This document shows, one piece after another, positions 24,823 through 33,986 of a stretch of 64,000 bases of DNA; positions within the stretch are counted from its first letter, which is position 1; each line of letters starts with the position of its first letter. Position numbers and translations under genes: made by a program. The notes beneath the pieces were generated by a model. It was not told the DNA's origin, ran no database searches, and worked only from the letters and a program-made list of their open reading frames with translations. Source of the DNA: a virus. The stretch covers positions 1 to 64,000 of IMG/VR virus record IMGVR_UViG_3300040802_000094. The stretch is one strand, 5' to 3'.

Positions 24823-25242
24823 TCAGCATTGAATTCTTCTGGCGATCGCCAGACATTCCGGGGTGGGTTTTCCGTCGCCGGGAATTTGCAGTAAATGGAC
24901 GGGAACCTCGGTCTCCAAAATGCGGCGACGGATCTTGGGCTTGAGGTCTTCCCACCTTTGCTTGTCGCTGAGGGGGAAGTCAAATTCAAGTCCCGTCAGT
25001 GCGAACTGGTTCGAGACGAATTCCTCGATCGCCCCCCAGCGCTTCCTTCCGTCGAATATTTCCAACAAGTTGTCCGAAGAATACAGCCAAAATTGACCGA
25101 TAGGGACTCGAATGGCGATCGATTCGATAAATCGGCTTTTCGCCTCCCGGCTCCACCCCTCGCTTCCGGGGTTTCGAGCCGTTCTCAAAAGTTCGGCGAT
25201 CGATATAAACCGACTTTCAATTCTAAGGGTAGTGGGATCCAT
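24823..25242 (-). CDS. short DUF262/ParB-like protein
   Basis: A 139-residue protein resembling only the N-terminal ParB-like part of DUF262 proteins: FIESIAIRVPIGQFWLY, then LLEIFDGRKRWGAIEEFV, the position where DUF262 proteins have a DGQQR-type motif. Full DUF262/GmrSD nucleases are far longer (~550 residues) and add a DUF1524 HNH nuclease, missing here. It could be an intact regulator, a truncated defence gene, or an inhibitor of host GmrSD-type restriction. AAGGAG precedes the ATG at 25242. It is a single-gene unit. Confidence 0.6.
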   Translation of the reverse strand: MDPTTLRIESRFISIAELLRTARNPGSEGWSREAKSRFIESIAIRVPIGQFWLYSSDNLLEIFDGRKRWGAIEEFVSNQFALTGLEFDFPLSDKQRWEDLKPKIRRRILETEVPVHLLQIPGDGKPTPECLAIARRIQC

Positions 25243-25403
25243 CAAAATCTCCTTTGTGGATACCCCGCCTGAAATCTGCGATCCAGGCGGGGGTTATTGA
25301 CATACTCTTTGATTCAGTCAACTCCATATCTGAAGTGCGAAACAGGTTATGGAAATAATATATGGCGTAGTGTAATATTCGCAGTAAAATCAATTCATAG
25401 CAA

Positions 25404-25826
25404 ATGAAGGTAATTCATGCATCGCATCTTGGGGGCATAAAATCAGCCCCCGATGTTTTGTATATGCCCGAGTGTCCGGAAGGACCTATTGTTTCCTATT
25501 GGAGGTACAAGGCCCTTCGAGGTGAAAAGGGCAATCTCAAAGACATGATCGAGAACCGTAAGGGGAGGGTCGTGTTCTTTACCCTGCCGGGGTGGGTCCC
25601 GTGGCCTTACGGCGACATTTACACGCTGGATCTTCCCGACGAACAAGAGTGTTTCGCCGGGATTGCGTGTTTGAAGCACGTTCGGACGACGTTAAAACGT
25701 GCCGAAGAAGCTATTTTTACTGCCAACCATCTCCATCCCCTTTTGTGGGACAACCTTCATCACTTGGAGATTGTCATTCCCTGCGAGTGGTTCGACAGCA
25801 AGGGAATAATATTCCCGAAGGAGTAG
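25404..25826 (+). CDS. hypothetical protein
   Basis: A 140-residue protein not recognised. It has an N-terminal beta part (MKVIHASHLGGIK), a Trp/Pro-rich middle (FFTLPGWVPWPYGDIY) reminiscent of nucleotide-binding or viral small proteins, and two Cys. The gene starts after a promoter-like ATAATATATGGCGTAG resembling the early promoters, and ends at a strong terminator, so it looks like another single-gene early unit. Confidence 0.55.
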   Translation: MKVIHASHLGGIKSAPDVLYMPECPEGPIVSYWRYKALRGEKGNLKDMIENRKGRVVFFTLPGWVPWPYGDIYTLDLPDEQECFAGIACLKHVRTTLKRAEEAIFTANHLHPLLWDNLHHLEIVIPCEWFDSKGIIFPKE

Positions 25827-25852
25827 CGGCCATTAAGCTTAGGTCGGGTACT

Positions 25853-25892
25853 GACAAAAGCCCCCATATCAATCGATATGGGGGCTTTTGTC
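25853..25892. terminator. strong intrinsic terminator
   Basis: Eighteen-base arms GACAAAAGCCCCCATATC and complement around a 4-base loop, with T-rich right arm end. Works in both directions. Confidence 0.85.
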
Positions 25893-26002
25893 TTTAGGGG
25901 GGCGGTTCAAATTGAAGCGATCTTCCTTGTAAGTTGGATGGGTGCGGGACGATCGCGATCGCGCCGGAAAAGGAAGCCCCTGTGGTACGATTGGAGTCAA
26001 TA
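25893..26002. other. intergenic stretch before the group II intron
   Basis: About 110 bases rich in GATCGC with no supported gene. It is the 5' flank of the intron; the last bases (GGAGTCAATA) would be the exon sequence recognised by the intron RNA. With the intron removed, this joins directly to the terminator at 28598. Confidence 0.5.
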
Positions 26003-28574
26003 GTGCGATTCGTTCGGGAATCAAATAGGGCTGAAATGCCCGAAATAACCTCCCGGTAGGGCTTTCATCCCCTTGGATGAATATAAGGGACACACCCCCT
26101 GACCAGCCTTATAACTATCCATAGGTTCCAAAGTTTGGTATCACAAGATACCAAATGAGGTCGGAACTCTCAAGGTCAAAGGGAAAGTTGGAGAATCTTA
26201 ACAATTCTTAACAATCCCCGAGAGAGGAGGCGATAGCCACCCCCAGTTTTGGGACTCACAACCCCAGGATTGAAGCGGGGAACGGAAGGCATGAGGTGGA
26301 ACCTGCCACCAATAACTGACCACTGCCAACCATCTATGATTAACCGAAAGGTGAACGTCTGACATGAACCCTCGATACAATCGGGTATCCAAACCAGGTT
26401 GAAAGGATGCTGCTCGAATGAGCAAGTGGAAAGATGGGATGCTTGTTGCCATACCCATACAGACCTTCAAAGTACACCGGGGGAGAGGACGAATCTAAGG
26501 ATGGAATACCCCTATGGATGGAACGAAGTAACCCCATAATGGCTCTTGTTAAATGGTCGATTAAGCAAGTAGTGACGGCAATAGCCAAAAGTGTAAGCGT
26601 ATGCCATATGGGGGTGAGATGTGACCAGAAGCCAATGCCTGAATGTAATGTCCAGGATACGCTGACAGGTCACGGTTCAGTTGTAAGATATGAGGCTCCA
26701 GTAGCAATTTAATGACGAAATCTAGAACATCAAAAGGCTTTGGAAAACCAAAACCCAATGACACTAAGAATGTATGGAAAACTGTCAACTGGGCGAAAGT
26801 CCAACGACAAGTTTTCAAGTTGCAAAAGCGCATCTATCAAGCGGCTCAATCGGGGACTGTTGCAAAAGCTAGAAGGTTGCAAAAACTCCTTTTAAAGTCA
26901 TACTATGCAAGGCTCCTTGCGGTTAGGCGCGTAACCCAAGATAACCAAGGTAAGAAAACAGCCGGAGTAGACGGGGTAAAATCAATATCCCTGAAACAAA
27001 GGTTAGAACTAGCTGAGGAAATCAAAGGAAACTTCAAAGCCAAACCCCTTCGGAGAGTATGGATACCAAAACCTGGGCGGGAGGAAAAACGCCCCCTTGG
27101 TATCCCCACAATCCGAGATAGAGCCAAGCAAGCCTTGGTCAAGATGGCATTGGAACCCTTTTGGGAACCATTATTTGAGGGAACAAGCTATGGGTTCCGA
27201 CCCGGACGCTCAACTCACGATGCCATAGCAAGAATCTTCTTAAGCATCAACAATGGGAATTATTACGTTCTCGATGCTGACATTGCTAAGTGCTTCGACC
27301 AAATTGACCATGACTACCTACTATCCAAACTTCGTTGTCCAACGACCATCAGGCATAATATCAAACAATGGTTAAAAGCCGGGGTCATGGATAATGGTGT
27401 ATTTGACGATACGAAAACAGGGACACCCCAAGGAGGGGTAATTAGTCCACTCCTCGCCAACATTGCACTGGATGGAATGGTGAGGTACATCAATCAAATC
27501 TTCCCTAACAAAAAGGGGCAGAAGATTAAAGCAACTGTCGTCAGATATGCTGATGATTTCGTGGTCATCTCACCGGAACGCGAAATCATTGAACAGTGCC
27601 AGATTGCCCTATCCGAATGGTTAAAGCCCATCGGACTCCAACTCAAACCAGAAAAGACAAGAATTTGTCACACCCTTCAAGAAATTGAAGTAAACGGCGA
27701 AATAGTCCCACCTGGTTTCGACTTTTTGGGGTTCAATATTAGGCAATTCCCAGCCGGAAAACACGTATCCGGAAAGAGCGGTGGCGCAGCCAGTAAATCA
27801 CTAGGATTCGTCACCCACATGAAACCGAGTAAAAAGGCAATCAAAGCCCACACCGAAAAGGTTAAAGAGGTGATAAAGAAACACAGAACATCACCTCAAG
27901 CCGCCCTGATAAGAGACTTAAACCCTGTCATCAGAGGATGGTCGAATTATTACTCAGGGGTAGTCTCAAAAGAGATTTTCGGAAAACTGGATAATACCAT
28001 CTGGTTACAACTTAGGGCATGGGTAGTATCGAGATGTGGAAAGGTAGGTTACGACCAATTCAGTAATTATTTCCGACCAGGAACAGTAAAAATTGGGAAC
28101 GGTCAGGAAAGACACGAAACATGGCTATTCCAGACAAAAGATGGACTAACACTCCACAAACATAACTGGACACAAATAATCAGACACAAGCTGGTCAAAC
28201 CTGAAGCATCACCGTATGACGGAAATTGGACGTACTGGGCAACTAGAAGGGGAACCGCTATTGGAACCCCGCAGCGAGTAGCAAAACTGCTGAAAAAGCA
28301 GAAAGGAAAGTGCAACCATTGTGGTCAGTATTTTACAAGTACAGACTTATTGGAAATCGACCACATCACTCCTCAAAGCCTCGGCGGAAAGGATGATTAC
28401 AAGAATCTCCAATTGTTGCACCGTCACTGTCACGACCAAAAGACTGCCCTAGATGGTAGTCAAAGCCGTACCCATAACAATGGGACAAATGGACTAGGAG
28501 CCGTGTGAGGTGAAAGTCTCATGCACGGTTTTGAATGGGAGGGGGAGATGGTAACATCTCTCTCGACCCCTAAT
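26003..28574 (+). mobile_element. group II intron (with reverse transcriptase ORF)
   Basis: The 5' end begins GTGCGATTCGTTCGGG, matching the GUGYG consensus, followed by about 700 bases of structured RNA (domains I-IV). The RT/maturase ORF lies in domain IV. Domain V is recognisable near 28497-28535 (GAGCCGTGTGAGGTGAAAGT ... CACGGTT) and domain VI with hairpin GGGGGAGATGGTAACATCTC follows, with the 3' end at about CCCCTAAT. Boundaries are good to a few bases. The element contains almost no GCGATCGC, in sharp contrast to both flanks, which supports acquisition from elsewhere. It sits between two transcription units, just upstream of a terminator, so it interrupts no gene. Confidence 0.88.
26712..28508 (+). 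CDS. ltrA: group II intron reverse transcriptase/maturase with HNH endonuclease
   Basis: A 598-residue intron-encoded protein. Residues ~70-330 are the reverse transcriptase (GIPTIRDRAKQALVKMALEP, YGFRPGRSTHDA, DADIAKCFDQIDH, GTPQGGVISPLLANIALDG, and catalytic YADDFVV). Residues ~380-480 are the maturase X domain (RDLNPVIRGWSNYYSG). The C-terminus is an HNH endonuclease (CNHCGQYF ... LEIDHITPQSLGG ... HRHCHDQK) that would cut the target for retrohoming. All catalytic motifs are present, so the intron may be mobile. The codon style is AT-richer and lacks HIP1, unlike neighbours. Confidence 0.96.
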   Translation: MTKSRTSKGFGKPKPNDTKNVWKTVNWAKVQRQVFKLQKRIYQAAQSGTVAKARRLQKLLLKSYYARLLAVRRVTQDNQGKKTAGVDGVKSISLKQRLELAEEIKGNFKAKPLRRVWIPKPGREEKRPLGIPTIRDRAKQALVKMALEPFWEPLFEGTSYGFRPGRSTHDAIARIFLSINNGNYYVLDADIAKCFDQIDHDYLLSKLRCPTTIRHNIKQWLKAGVMDNGVFDDTKTGTPQGGVISPLLANIALDGMVRYINQIFPNKKGQKIKATVVRYADDFVVISPEREIIEQCQIALSEWLKPIGLQLKPEKTRICHTLQEIEVNGEIVPPGFDFLGFNIRQFPAGKHVSGKSGGAASKSLGFVTHMKPSKKAIKAHTEKVKEVIKKHRTSPQAALIRDLNPVIRGWSNYYSGVVSKEIFGKLDNTIWLQLRAWVVSRCGKVGYDQFSNYFRPGTVKIGNGQERHETWLFQTKDGLTLHKHNWTQIIRHKLVKPEASPYDGNWTYWATRRGTAIGTPQRVAKLLKKQKGKCNHCGQYFTSTDLLEIDHITPQSLGGKDDYKNLQLLHRHCHDQKTALDGSQSRTHNNGTNGLGAV

Positions 28575-28597
28575 CAATGACTCATTTTATTGCCCTA

Positions 28598-28629
28598 CCC
28601 CGGCTCGTTATTTTGCGAGCCGGGGTTTT
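28598..28629 (+). terminator. intrinsic terminator
   Basis: Ten-base arms CCCCGGCTCG / CGAGCCGGGG with an 8-base loop and TTTTG tail, between the intron and the tail gene at 28648. In the intron-free state it would end transcription arriving from the left. Confidence 0.8.
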
Positions 28630-28647
28630 GTCTTTGGATTTAAACTT

Positions 28648-30870
28648 ATGCCCGACGACGCTTTAAACCTTTCGGACAACGACCTAGGGGTTTTTCCTAT
28701 TCCGGCGCAATCGCCAGACGACGTGCGCGCCCTTCTCGCAGAAGAGCTGCAACTAGACCTACTGATCGCGCTGCGCAACCTACAGCAATCTCGTCCGCCC
28801 GCCGCCTGGATTCAAAGCCCCGGACTGCTCGAAGACGAAGGACTGGTATCCCTCAACGGACGAGCCATTTTCCCGATTTACCCCGCAAGGGAAGTGGCGA
28901 TCGATACTTCCGTCCAGATTCCCTTGCTTCCCGATGCGGTTGCCTCGGTCGTTCGAGAGGACTTCCTCTCCCTCGTGGCCGTCGTCGCAGAAGTAGGGGC
29001 GGAACAAGATCCCAACCTCGGCGACTTGACTTTTTACTACAACGTCGATCGCCCCGACGGATCGGTGGAGGTCGAGCAACGGACGAGTGAAAATGCCCGG
29101 AGACTTAGGGTCTTTCTGATCGTATTGCTATCCCCCCACTTTCCCACCAAGGAAAGTGTCAAGGCTTTGTTGAGGGCGCAGCACCCCGAAGACGTCGAAG
29201 ACGCCTATCACCTGACGATCGCCAACAAAGAAAAAGAAGGGTTCGCGATCGCCGATTCTCAGATATACGCTTTCGACCCGCACTTCCTCGAAAAGACCTA
29301 TCGCATTTTCCCCGACTACTTAGAATTTTTGGGGATTTGCAAGGTTCGGCGATCGAAAAATCATTCTACTGGCGGCTACATCCCCGACGACGGAATCAGC
29401 ATCCTCCCGTCGATCGAGCTGACGGATGACAATACGAACCTCATCGTCCGCCGACGCTGGATCGAACTTGCCACGGGCATGAATTTGGCGGGGGATTACT
29501 TGCTTTCGGTCAAGAATCTGATCCCCGGAGCGATTTCTCAGCACCAAGGGGCGGAGGGGGAAACGGCCATTTCCCCGAACGGAGCCGGGGTACTGGCCAA
29601 CGGCCAGAGGACCTCGTTTTCCAACCAGGCGATTTCGGATCGCCGTTCTTGTTTCAAGACGATCGCCACCAACGATGGGAACGATCGCCCGATCGTCGCG
29701 ATCGAGGTCAAACCTAACTCTCCTGTCGGGACGAGGTTCAGCGATCGATCGGAAATGCATCGAATTTACTCGATCGATGGAGTGGAGCAATCGAAGCTCG
29801 GTCGGTTCGCCCGTATTGGCGGGAGTCACGGCGTCCTTTCCTGGATCGGCGGCGAGTATTCGACGATCCGCCCGGGAGATCCGTGTTACTTCGCGCCTTG
29901 CATCAACTATCCTGCCGGATCCGGATTTTCCACTGCATTCAAGTCGGTCGAAAAAGTATGGTTTCACCTTCAAGAAATCCATTCCGACAATATTAGAGAT
30001 GCAAGCAAAAACGACGTCCTAGAATACGAAGATCCGGCTGGCGACGAAGACTACATCGTCGTCTGGTCTTGGGATCGGTCTGCAATTCACTATATTTACA
30101 AAAAAATAGAATTAACTGCGAATAGTTTTGGTGTTATTTTTGCGCCTTCCGAGATCGGAGGAAATATCGCTTTCATCGAGGGGATCCAGACCGACGGTCG
30201 GCATCGAATCGACGCCCCCGTGGCGAGGGGGCTGGTACCGAACCATACCTATCGATGCTTAGTCTATTACCCACCCAAGCCGGAAGACCTCTGGCAATTT
30301 CTGTTGAAGTATCCAAGGTATGAAGGAATCGGGAGAGAGGAACCCGATTTTTTGAACGGTGCGGAAATTATTTCCGATCCGATCCTGTTCGTCCATACCC
30401 AAGGGGGTGGCAATCTCGTCTATCGAGGGGATTCAACTTATCGGTATTCCCCGATCGCCCGCTACCTTCCTCGTCTGTCGGAAAATATTCCCTACCCCGA
30501 CCACTCGCTCTACGGGCCGATTCATTTCTTCGGTGCGAACTACCCGGGACCCGTTACTTGGGACGAGGCGCAGATCCAGGCAGCACCCGGAGTCGCACTG
30601 CCGATGCTCGGCCAAACCTTGGCGACATTTTCAAGGCAAAACGTTCACGAGCGATCGCTCAATGTCGCCCTCGCTTTCGGCGGCAACGTCTTGGGTTTCC
30701 GTACTCCCTCGATGGCGCACGACCATCCCTTTCAGAGCGTGCTGATCTTTGCGGTTAAGAAGGAAAATGCAGTGCGCGTGGCGATCGCCACGCACAATAA
30801 CGTTGGGGGGCAGACGGCGAAGCTCGATACGGATCTCGGTACGGCTATTGATATCTTTAAATTGGTGTGA
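28648..30870 (+). CDS. large tail-associated structural protein
   Basis: A 740-residue protein that opens a tightly packed operon. I do not recognise a domain with certainty. The N-terminal ~250 residues are acidic and helical with beta segments (LGDLTFYYNVDRPDG, RLRVFLIVLLSPHFP), resembling baseplate or fibre-adaptor proteins. The remainder is beta-rich with many aromatic residues. It is soluble, with no signal peptide. Context (fibre-like protein downstream, coupling by a GTGA overlap) supports a tail or adsorption role. Confidence 0.6.
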   Translation: MPDDALNLSDNDLGVFPIPAQSPDDVRALLAEELQLDLLIALRNLQQSRPPAAWIQSPGLLEDEGLVSLNGRAIFPIYPAREVAIDTSVQIPLLPDAVASVVREDFLSLVAVVAEVGAEQDPNLGDLTFYYNVDRPDGSVEVEQRTSENARRLRVFLIVLLSPHFPTKESVKALLRAQHPEDVEDAYHLTIANKEKEGFAIADSQIYAFDPHFLEKTYRIFPDYLEFLGICKVRRSKNHSTGGYIPDDGISILPSIELTDDNTNLIVRRRWIELATGMNLAGDYLLSVKNLIPGAISQHQGAEGETAISPNGAGVLANGQRTSFSNQAISDRRSCFKTIATNDGNDRPIVAIEVKPNSPVGTRFSDRSEMHRIYSIDGVEQSKLGRFARIGGSHGVLSWIGGEYSTIRPGDPCYFAPCINYPAGSGFSTAFKSVEKVWFHLQEIHSDNIRDASKNDVLEYEDPAGDEDYIVVWSWDRSAIHYIYKKIELTANSFGVIFAPSEIGGNIAFIEGIQTDGRHRIDAPVARGLVPNHTYRCLVYYPPKPEDLWQFLLKYPRYEGIGREEPDFLNGAEIISDPILFVHTQGGGNLVYRGDSTYRYSPIARYLPRLSENIPYPDHSLYGPIHFFGANYPGPVTWDEAQIQAAPGVALPMLGQTLATFSRQNVHERSLNVALAFGGNVLGFRTPSMAHDHPFQSVLIFAVKKENAVRVAIATHNNVGGQTAKLDTDLGTAIDIFKLV

Positions 30871-30872
30871 TC

Positions 30873-32525
30873 ATGAGCGACATTCAAGAGTCAATTAATT
30901 TCGCGATCGCTGGAGGATCTCTCAGTCTGATCGGGGATTACAACCCGACGTTTTCTCGTCCGTCGGCAATTTTCATGGAGTTGGAGGTTGGGGCGGACAC
31001 GTCATTTCTTCCAGTCCGTTCCGGAGAGCCTGCCGTCTACGACGACGGCTCGGTACTGATCGAGCCGGAATCAAAAAATTTCTTACCTTGGAATATCGGA
31101 CTGGAGCGCCCCAATTGGTACAAGGGGAGCAATATTATCGTCCGCGCCAACCTCAGCAACGACAGCACTTCCCGGAGGGAGGGCGATCGCATTGCCGCCC
31201 TTTCTCCGAGCTATCCGCCTTCGACCCCAGAAGAAAGAGCGCAGCAGTCGATCCGGCAAGAGATAGATCTTACGGCAGGGGTTTATACGATTTATGCCTC
31301 CCTTAGCTTGAAGAATGGGATGTTCGGTGTGGCGGACGCTCTACGCTTGGTTGCGGGAGAGCGGGTTCTCGGTTCCGTTCAGTTGAACGAATTGAACGAC
31401 TACCTGGACAAAAATCGGATTGTCGAATTCCAGGCCGAGGTGTCGGAAGCCGATTCGGGACTGTACTTGGAACTGTATATCGAGAATGCAGTGACGCTCC
31501 ACTGGCGAGGCGCGCAAGTTGAGAACAAGCCTTTCCGGTCTTCCTTGATTTACCAGCACGTCACTCCGGAGACGCGATCGCCGACGGTCCTTCGCTACAA
31601 CCGCAACCCGATTTCCGGCCTCAATACTTTTGGACTGTTTTGTCACCTCAAGTATTGGAGGGGCGACGGCAATATTGCCAAATTTGGCAATCTTCACGCT
31701 TACATTGAGGGCGATTACTTAAAAGTAAAGGCCGGATCTTTGACGATCGAGTGTCCGGAGATCTTGCCGAAAAAGGATCTCCGTTTTTTCGTTCAAGTAT
31801 CGTCGGAAGCGCAAACGATCGCCCTGTACCTGAACGAAACACTCGTGGCAAAAGGGGCAATCCAGGGGTTCCGTCCCAGCCAGGATTCGGTAATCTTTGA
31901 TTCGGAAGGGGTGCGCTGCCTGTCTTCCTGCTTCACGACGACTCGATTGATGAGTGACGGGCAAATCGCGATCGGCGAAGTTGCCTTGGAAGACGTCAAA
32001 AACCTATTCATTCCCGACATTATCTCGTTCGAGCTGATGTCGGTTCAGTCCTCGATGCTGCTCCTGAATCCGATAACGATTCCGGCTGCCGCGACCGATC
32101 CGGACGTCGATCTCTTGATCCCCGGGTATGCGAGCGTTCGCCTGCCCTTTATCGCCAGCGACGCCCAGCCGATTCTCGACATTTTACCGGACGACAAAGT
32201 CAGAATTTCTTCGACTTTGAGTTTTGAGGTAGGGATGGCGATCGTTACGTCGCCATCGTTTTCGATCGAGGTAGAGGTGGTCGAAAACGACAGGCTGTCC
32301 AACGTCCTGACGCTTTCCTCTGCAGCATTTTTGAATGTCGGCGACACGATCGCCCAAGCAAAAGCCCAGACGGAAGTAGAGGTCGATCCTCAAAATTACT
32401 ACGTAGATCTGCTCGCTAGCGCCCCTGGAGTCAAGATTGCGCAAAAGTATATCAACGGCTTCATTCTCTCGAATCAAAATACCGAACCCAAGACCGTTTC
32501 CCCTTCAATTTATATCAAGCACTAG
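30873..32525 (+). CDS. putative tail fibre/adsorption protein with jelly-roll region
   Basis: A 550-residue beta-rich protein. Residues ~60-220 (FLPWNIGLERPNW ... DLTAGVYTIYASLSLK ... LYLELYIENAVTLHWRGAQVE) look like a carbohydrate-binding jelly roll as often seen in phage fibres. Residues ~240-370 (LFCHLKYWRGDGNIAKFG ... IALYLNETLVAKG ... IAIGEVALED) resemble a LamG/concanavalin-like fold. The start is ATG 30873; GTG 30867 also overlaps the previous stop. Probably binds host surface polysaccharide (inference). Confidence 0.6.
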   Translation: MSDIQESINFAIAGGSLSLIGDYNPTFSRPSAIFMELEVGADTSFLPVRSGEPAVYDDGSVLIEPESKNFLPWNIGLERPNWYKGSNIIVRANLSNDSTSRREGDRIAALSPSYPPSTPEERAQQSIRQEIDLTAGVYTIYASLSLKNGMFGVADALRLVAGERVLGSVQLNELNDYLDKNRIVEFQAEVSEADSGLYLELYIENAVTLHWRGAQVENKPFRSSLIYQHVTPETRSPTVLRYNRNPISGLNTFGLFCHLKYWRGDGNIAKFGNLHAYIEGDYLKVKAGSLTIECPEILPKKDLRFFVQVSSEAQTIALYLNETLVAKGAIQGFRPSQDSVIFDSEGVRCLSSCFTTTRLMSDGQIAIGEVALEDVKNLFIPDIISFELMSVQSSMLLLNPITIPAAATDPDVDLLIPGYASVRLPFIASDAQPILDILPDDKVRISSTLSFEVGMAIVTSPSFSIEVEVVENDRLSNVLTLSSAAFLNVGDTIAQAKAQTEVEVDPQNYYVDLLASAPGVKIAQKYINGFILSNQNTEPKTVSPSIYIKH

Positions 32526-32534
32526 GAGGTCGAG

Positions 32535-32954
32535 ATGCCCGATCAGAATCTAGATCTGTATCCGGAGGACTTTCCAGATACTCTCAATACGGATTTAACA
32601 GTAGAACAAACCTTAATCCTCCACGCTTGGAGGATCCGTCGGCTGCAATCCTTTCGGATCCAGGGAGGGGCGATCGAGCTGTCTGCGTTGATCTCCGGAC
32701 AGAACTTGAACGTCTATACCTCGAACGAGAGGCTCCCCTCCCTCCCCCAGATGATTTCTGAAAATAACATCCTCGCGGGGGAGGAGGGCGATCGCCTCCT
32801 TCAGGAAAAAAGATACCTCTCCTTGCAGGAGAGCCAAGTAGGGACGGCAACTACCATTTTGGAGATGCAGTCCACGATCGCCCAGATGAGTCAAGAGATT
32901 TCGGATCTGCGGACGTTGATTTACGAAATCACGGGTTCCGCCATCGATAACTAA
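32535..32954 (+). CDS. hypothetical tail-operon protein
   Basis: A 139-residue protein with AGGAGG before the ATG. The C-terminal third is a coiled coil (TILEMQSTIAQMSQEISDL), suitable for trimerisation. The N-terminus is acidic. It probably belongs to the fibre assembly encoded just upstream. Confidence 0.6.
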   Translation: MPDQNLDLYPEDFPDTLNTDLTVEQTLILHAWRIRRLQSFRIQGGAIELSALISGQNLNVYTSNERLPSLPQMISENNILAGEEGDRLLQEKRYLSLQESQVGTATTILEMQSTIAQMSQEISDLRTLIYEITGSAIDN

Positions 32955-32970
32955 AGGATGCTGCGCCACC

Positions 32971-33186
32971 ATGGCACTAGAACAAAAAATTACAGAGTTG
33001 ATCTCGGCGACCAGCCATCTTGTCGCCGACGGCAAGAAAAATCAAGAAGCGGCGATGTCTAGCGCTCAAAAAGCACTGGCACAAATCACCGCACTGGAAC
33101 GTAGAGTCAAGGCGATCGAGGAGGCGATCGACAAAGCCAAAACGATGGAAGAGTTGAAGCGAATGGTAGAAAAAGGAGGCGCGTAA
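32971..33186 (+). CDS. small coiled-coil protein
   Basis: A 71-residue, almost wholly helical protein. Heptads run from residue ~25 (KALAQITALERRVKAIEEAIDKA). It could be a fibre connector or a regulator of the peptidase downstream. It lies four bases before that gene. Confidence 0.55.
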   Translation: MALEQKITELISATSHLVADGKKNQEAAMSSAQKALAQITALERRVKAIEEAIDKAKTMEELKRMVEKGGA

Positions 33187-33189
33187 TCG

Positions 33190-33957
33190 ATGGGTATCTT
33201 TGTCGAACCCCTGCCGAAATCTCACTGTCTCTTCAAGAAAAGGCCGTTATCGAGCGTGTCGATTCCCGGGGAGACGGTAAGAATTGAGGAAAAGGTGGAA
33301 ATCTCCGAGTACTCCCTTCCTCCCGAGCGAAAGCACATTCGTGTCCGATGGAAAAATCTCGATTGGTTCGTTTTTGCCGAACATTGTCAGATCTTCGACG
33401 GAGGCAAAAAGGTTTGGCCGGAAGAGGTTCCGAGTAAGGTTTGCCTGGATCTCCCTTATTTGTCTCAGCTCGACAATTACGAAAATCCGACGGGTTCGTG
33501 CAACGTCACGAGCATGGCGATGTGCTTCCGCTACTTTGGGGTCGAGAGAGACCCGAATTATTCGAGATTTTCTCAGCTCGAAGACGAACTTTATAACGTG
33601 ATGCTCGATTGCGGGCGATCGCGGCATTCGCCCCAAGATCTCAAGTGGCTTGCCGAGCGTTACGGCATCGACGATCGCTTTACGGTGAAGGCCACCCTCC
33701 AAGAAGTAAAAACCTGGCTGGCAAATGGAAACCCCGTCGTCGTCCACGGCTACTTTACGAGCTTCGGCCATATTATTGCCATCAAGGGGTATGACGACGT
33801 CCTCCAATCCTTCGTCGTCAACGATCCGTATGGCGAGTATTTCGATTCGGGATACCGCACGGATCTCACTGGGGAATCTCTCAATTATTCGTACGATCTA
33901 ATCCGAAGAACGTGCATGGATGACGGAGATTTCTGGGTTCATTTTTTATCCAAATAG
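33190..33957 (+). CDS. C39-like cysteine peptidase, possible endolysin
   Basis: A 255-residue protein with AGGAGG before the ATG. Residues ~1-75 look like an SH3-type beta domain. Residues ~80-255 are a papain-like fold of the C39_2 type: nucleophile in TGSCNVTSMAM near residue 100, catalytic His in FGHIIAIKGYD near residue 195, and VVNDPYGEYF supplying the third residue. No signal peptide and no ABC transporter domains are present, so it is not a bacteriocin processor. In cyanobacterial phages such proteins with SH3-like domains are plausible cell-wall hydrolases; activity on peptide cross-links is inference. It immediately precedes the photoreceptor kinase. Confidence 0.7.
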   Translation: MGIFVEPLPKSHCLFKKRPLSSVSIPGETVRIEEKVEISEYSLPPERKHIRVRWKNLDWFVFAEHCQIFDGGKKVWPEEVPSKVCLDLPYLSQLDNYENPTGSCNVTSMAMCFRYFGVERDPNYSRFSQLEDELYNVMLDCGRSRHSPQDLKWLAERYGIDDRFTVKATLQEVKTWLANGNPVVVHGYFTSFGHIIAIKGYDDVLQSFVVNDPYGEYFDSGYRTDLTGESLNYSYDLIRRTCMDDGDFWVHFLSK

Positions 33958-33986
33958 AATAATTACGATCGCAGAAAGGGTGCGAG

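Noticed and set aside
25869-26093. Minus-strand small ORF across the intron 5' end
   Set aside because: It crosses a terminator stem and the intron boundary; no ribosome site or family.
33190-33957. C39 protein as a bacteriocin-processing peptidase
   Set aside because: No transporter or double-glycine precursor nearby; the N-terminal SH3-like part and phage context fit a wall hydrolase better.
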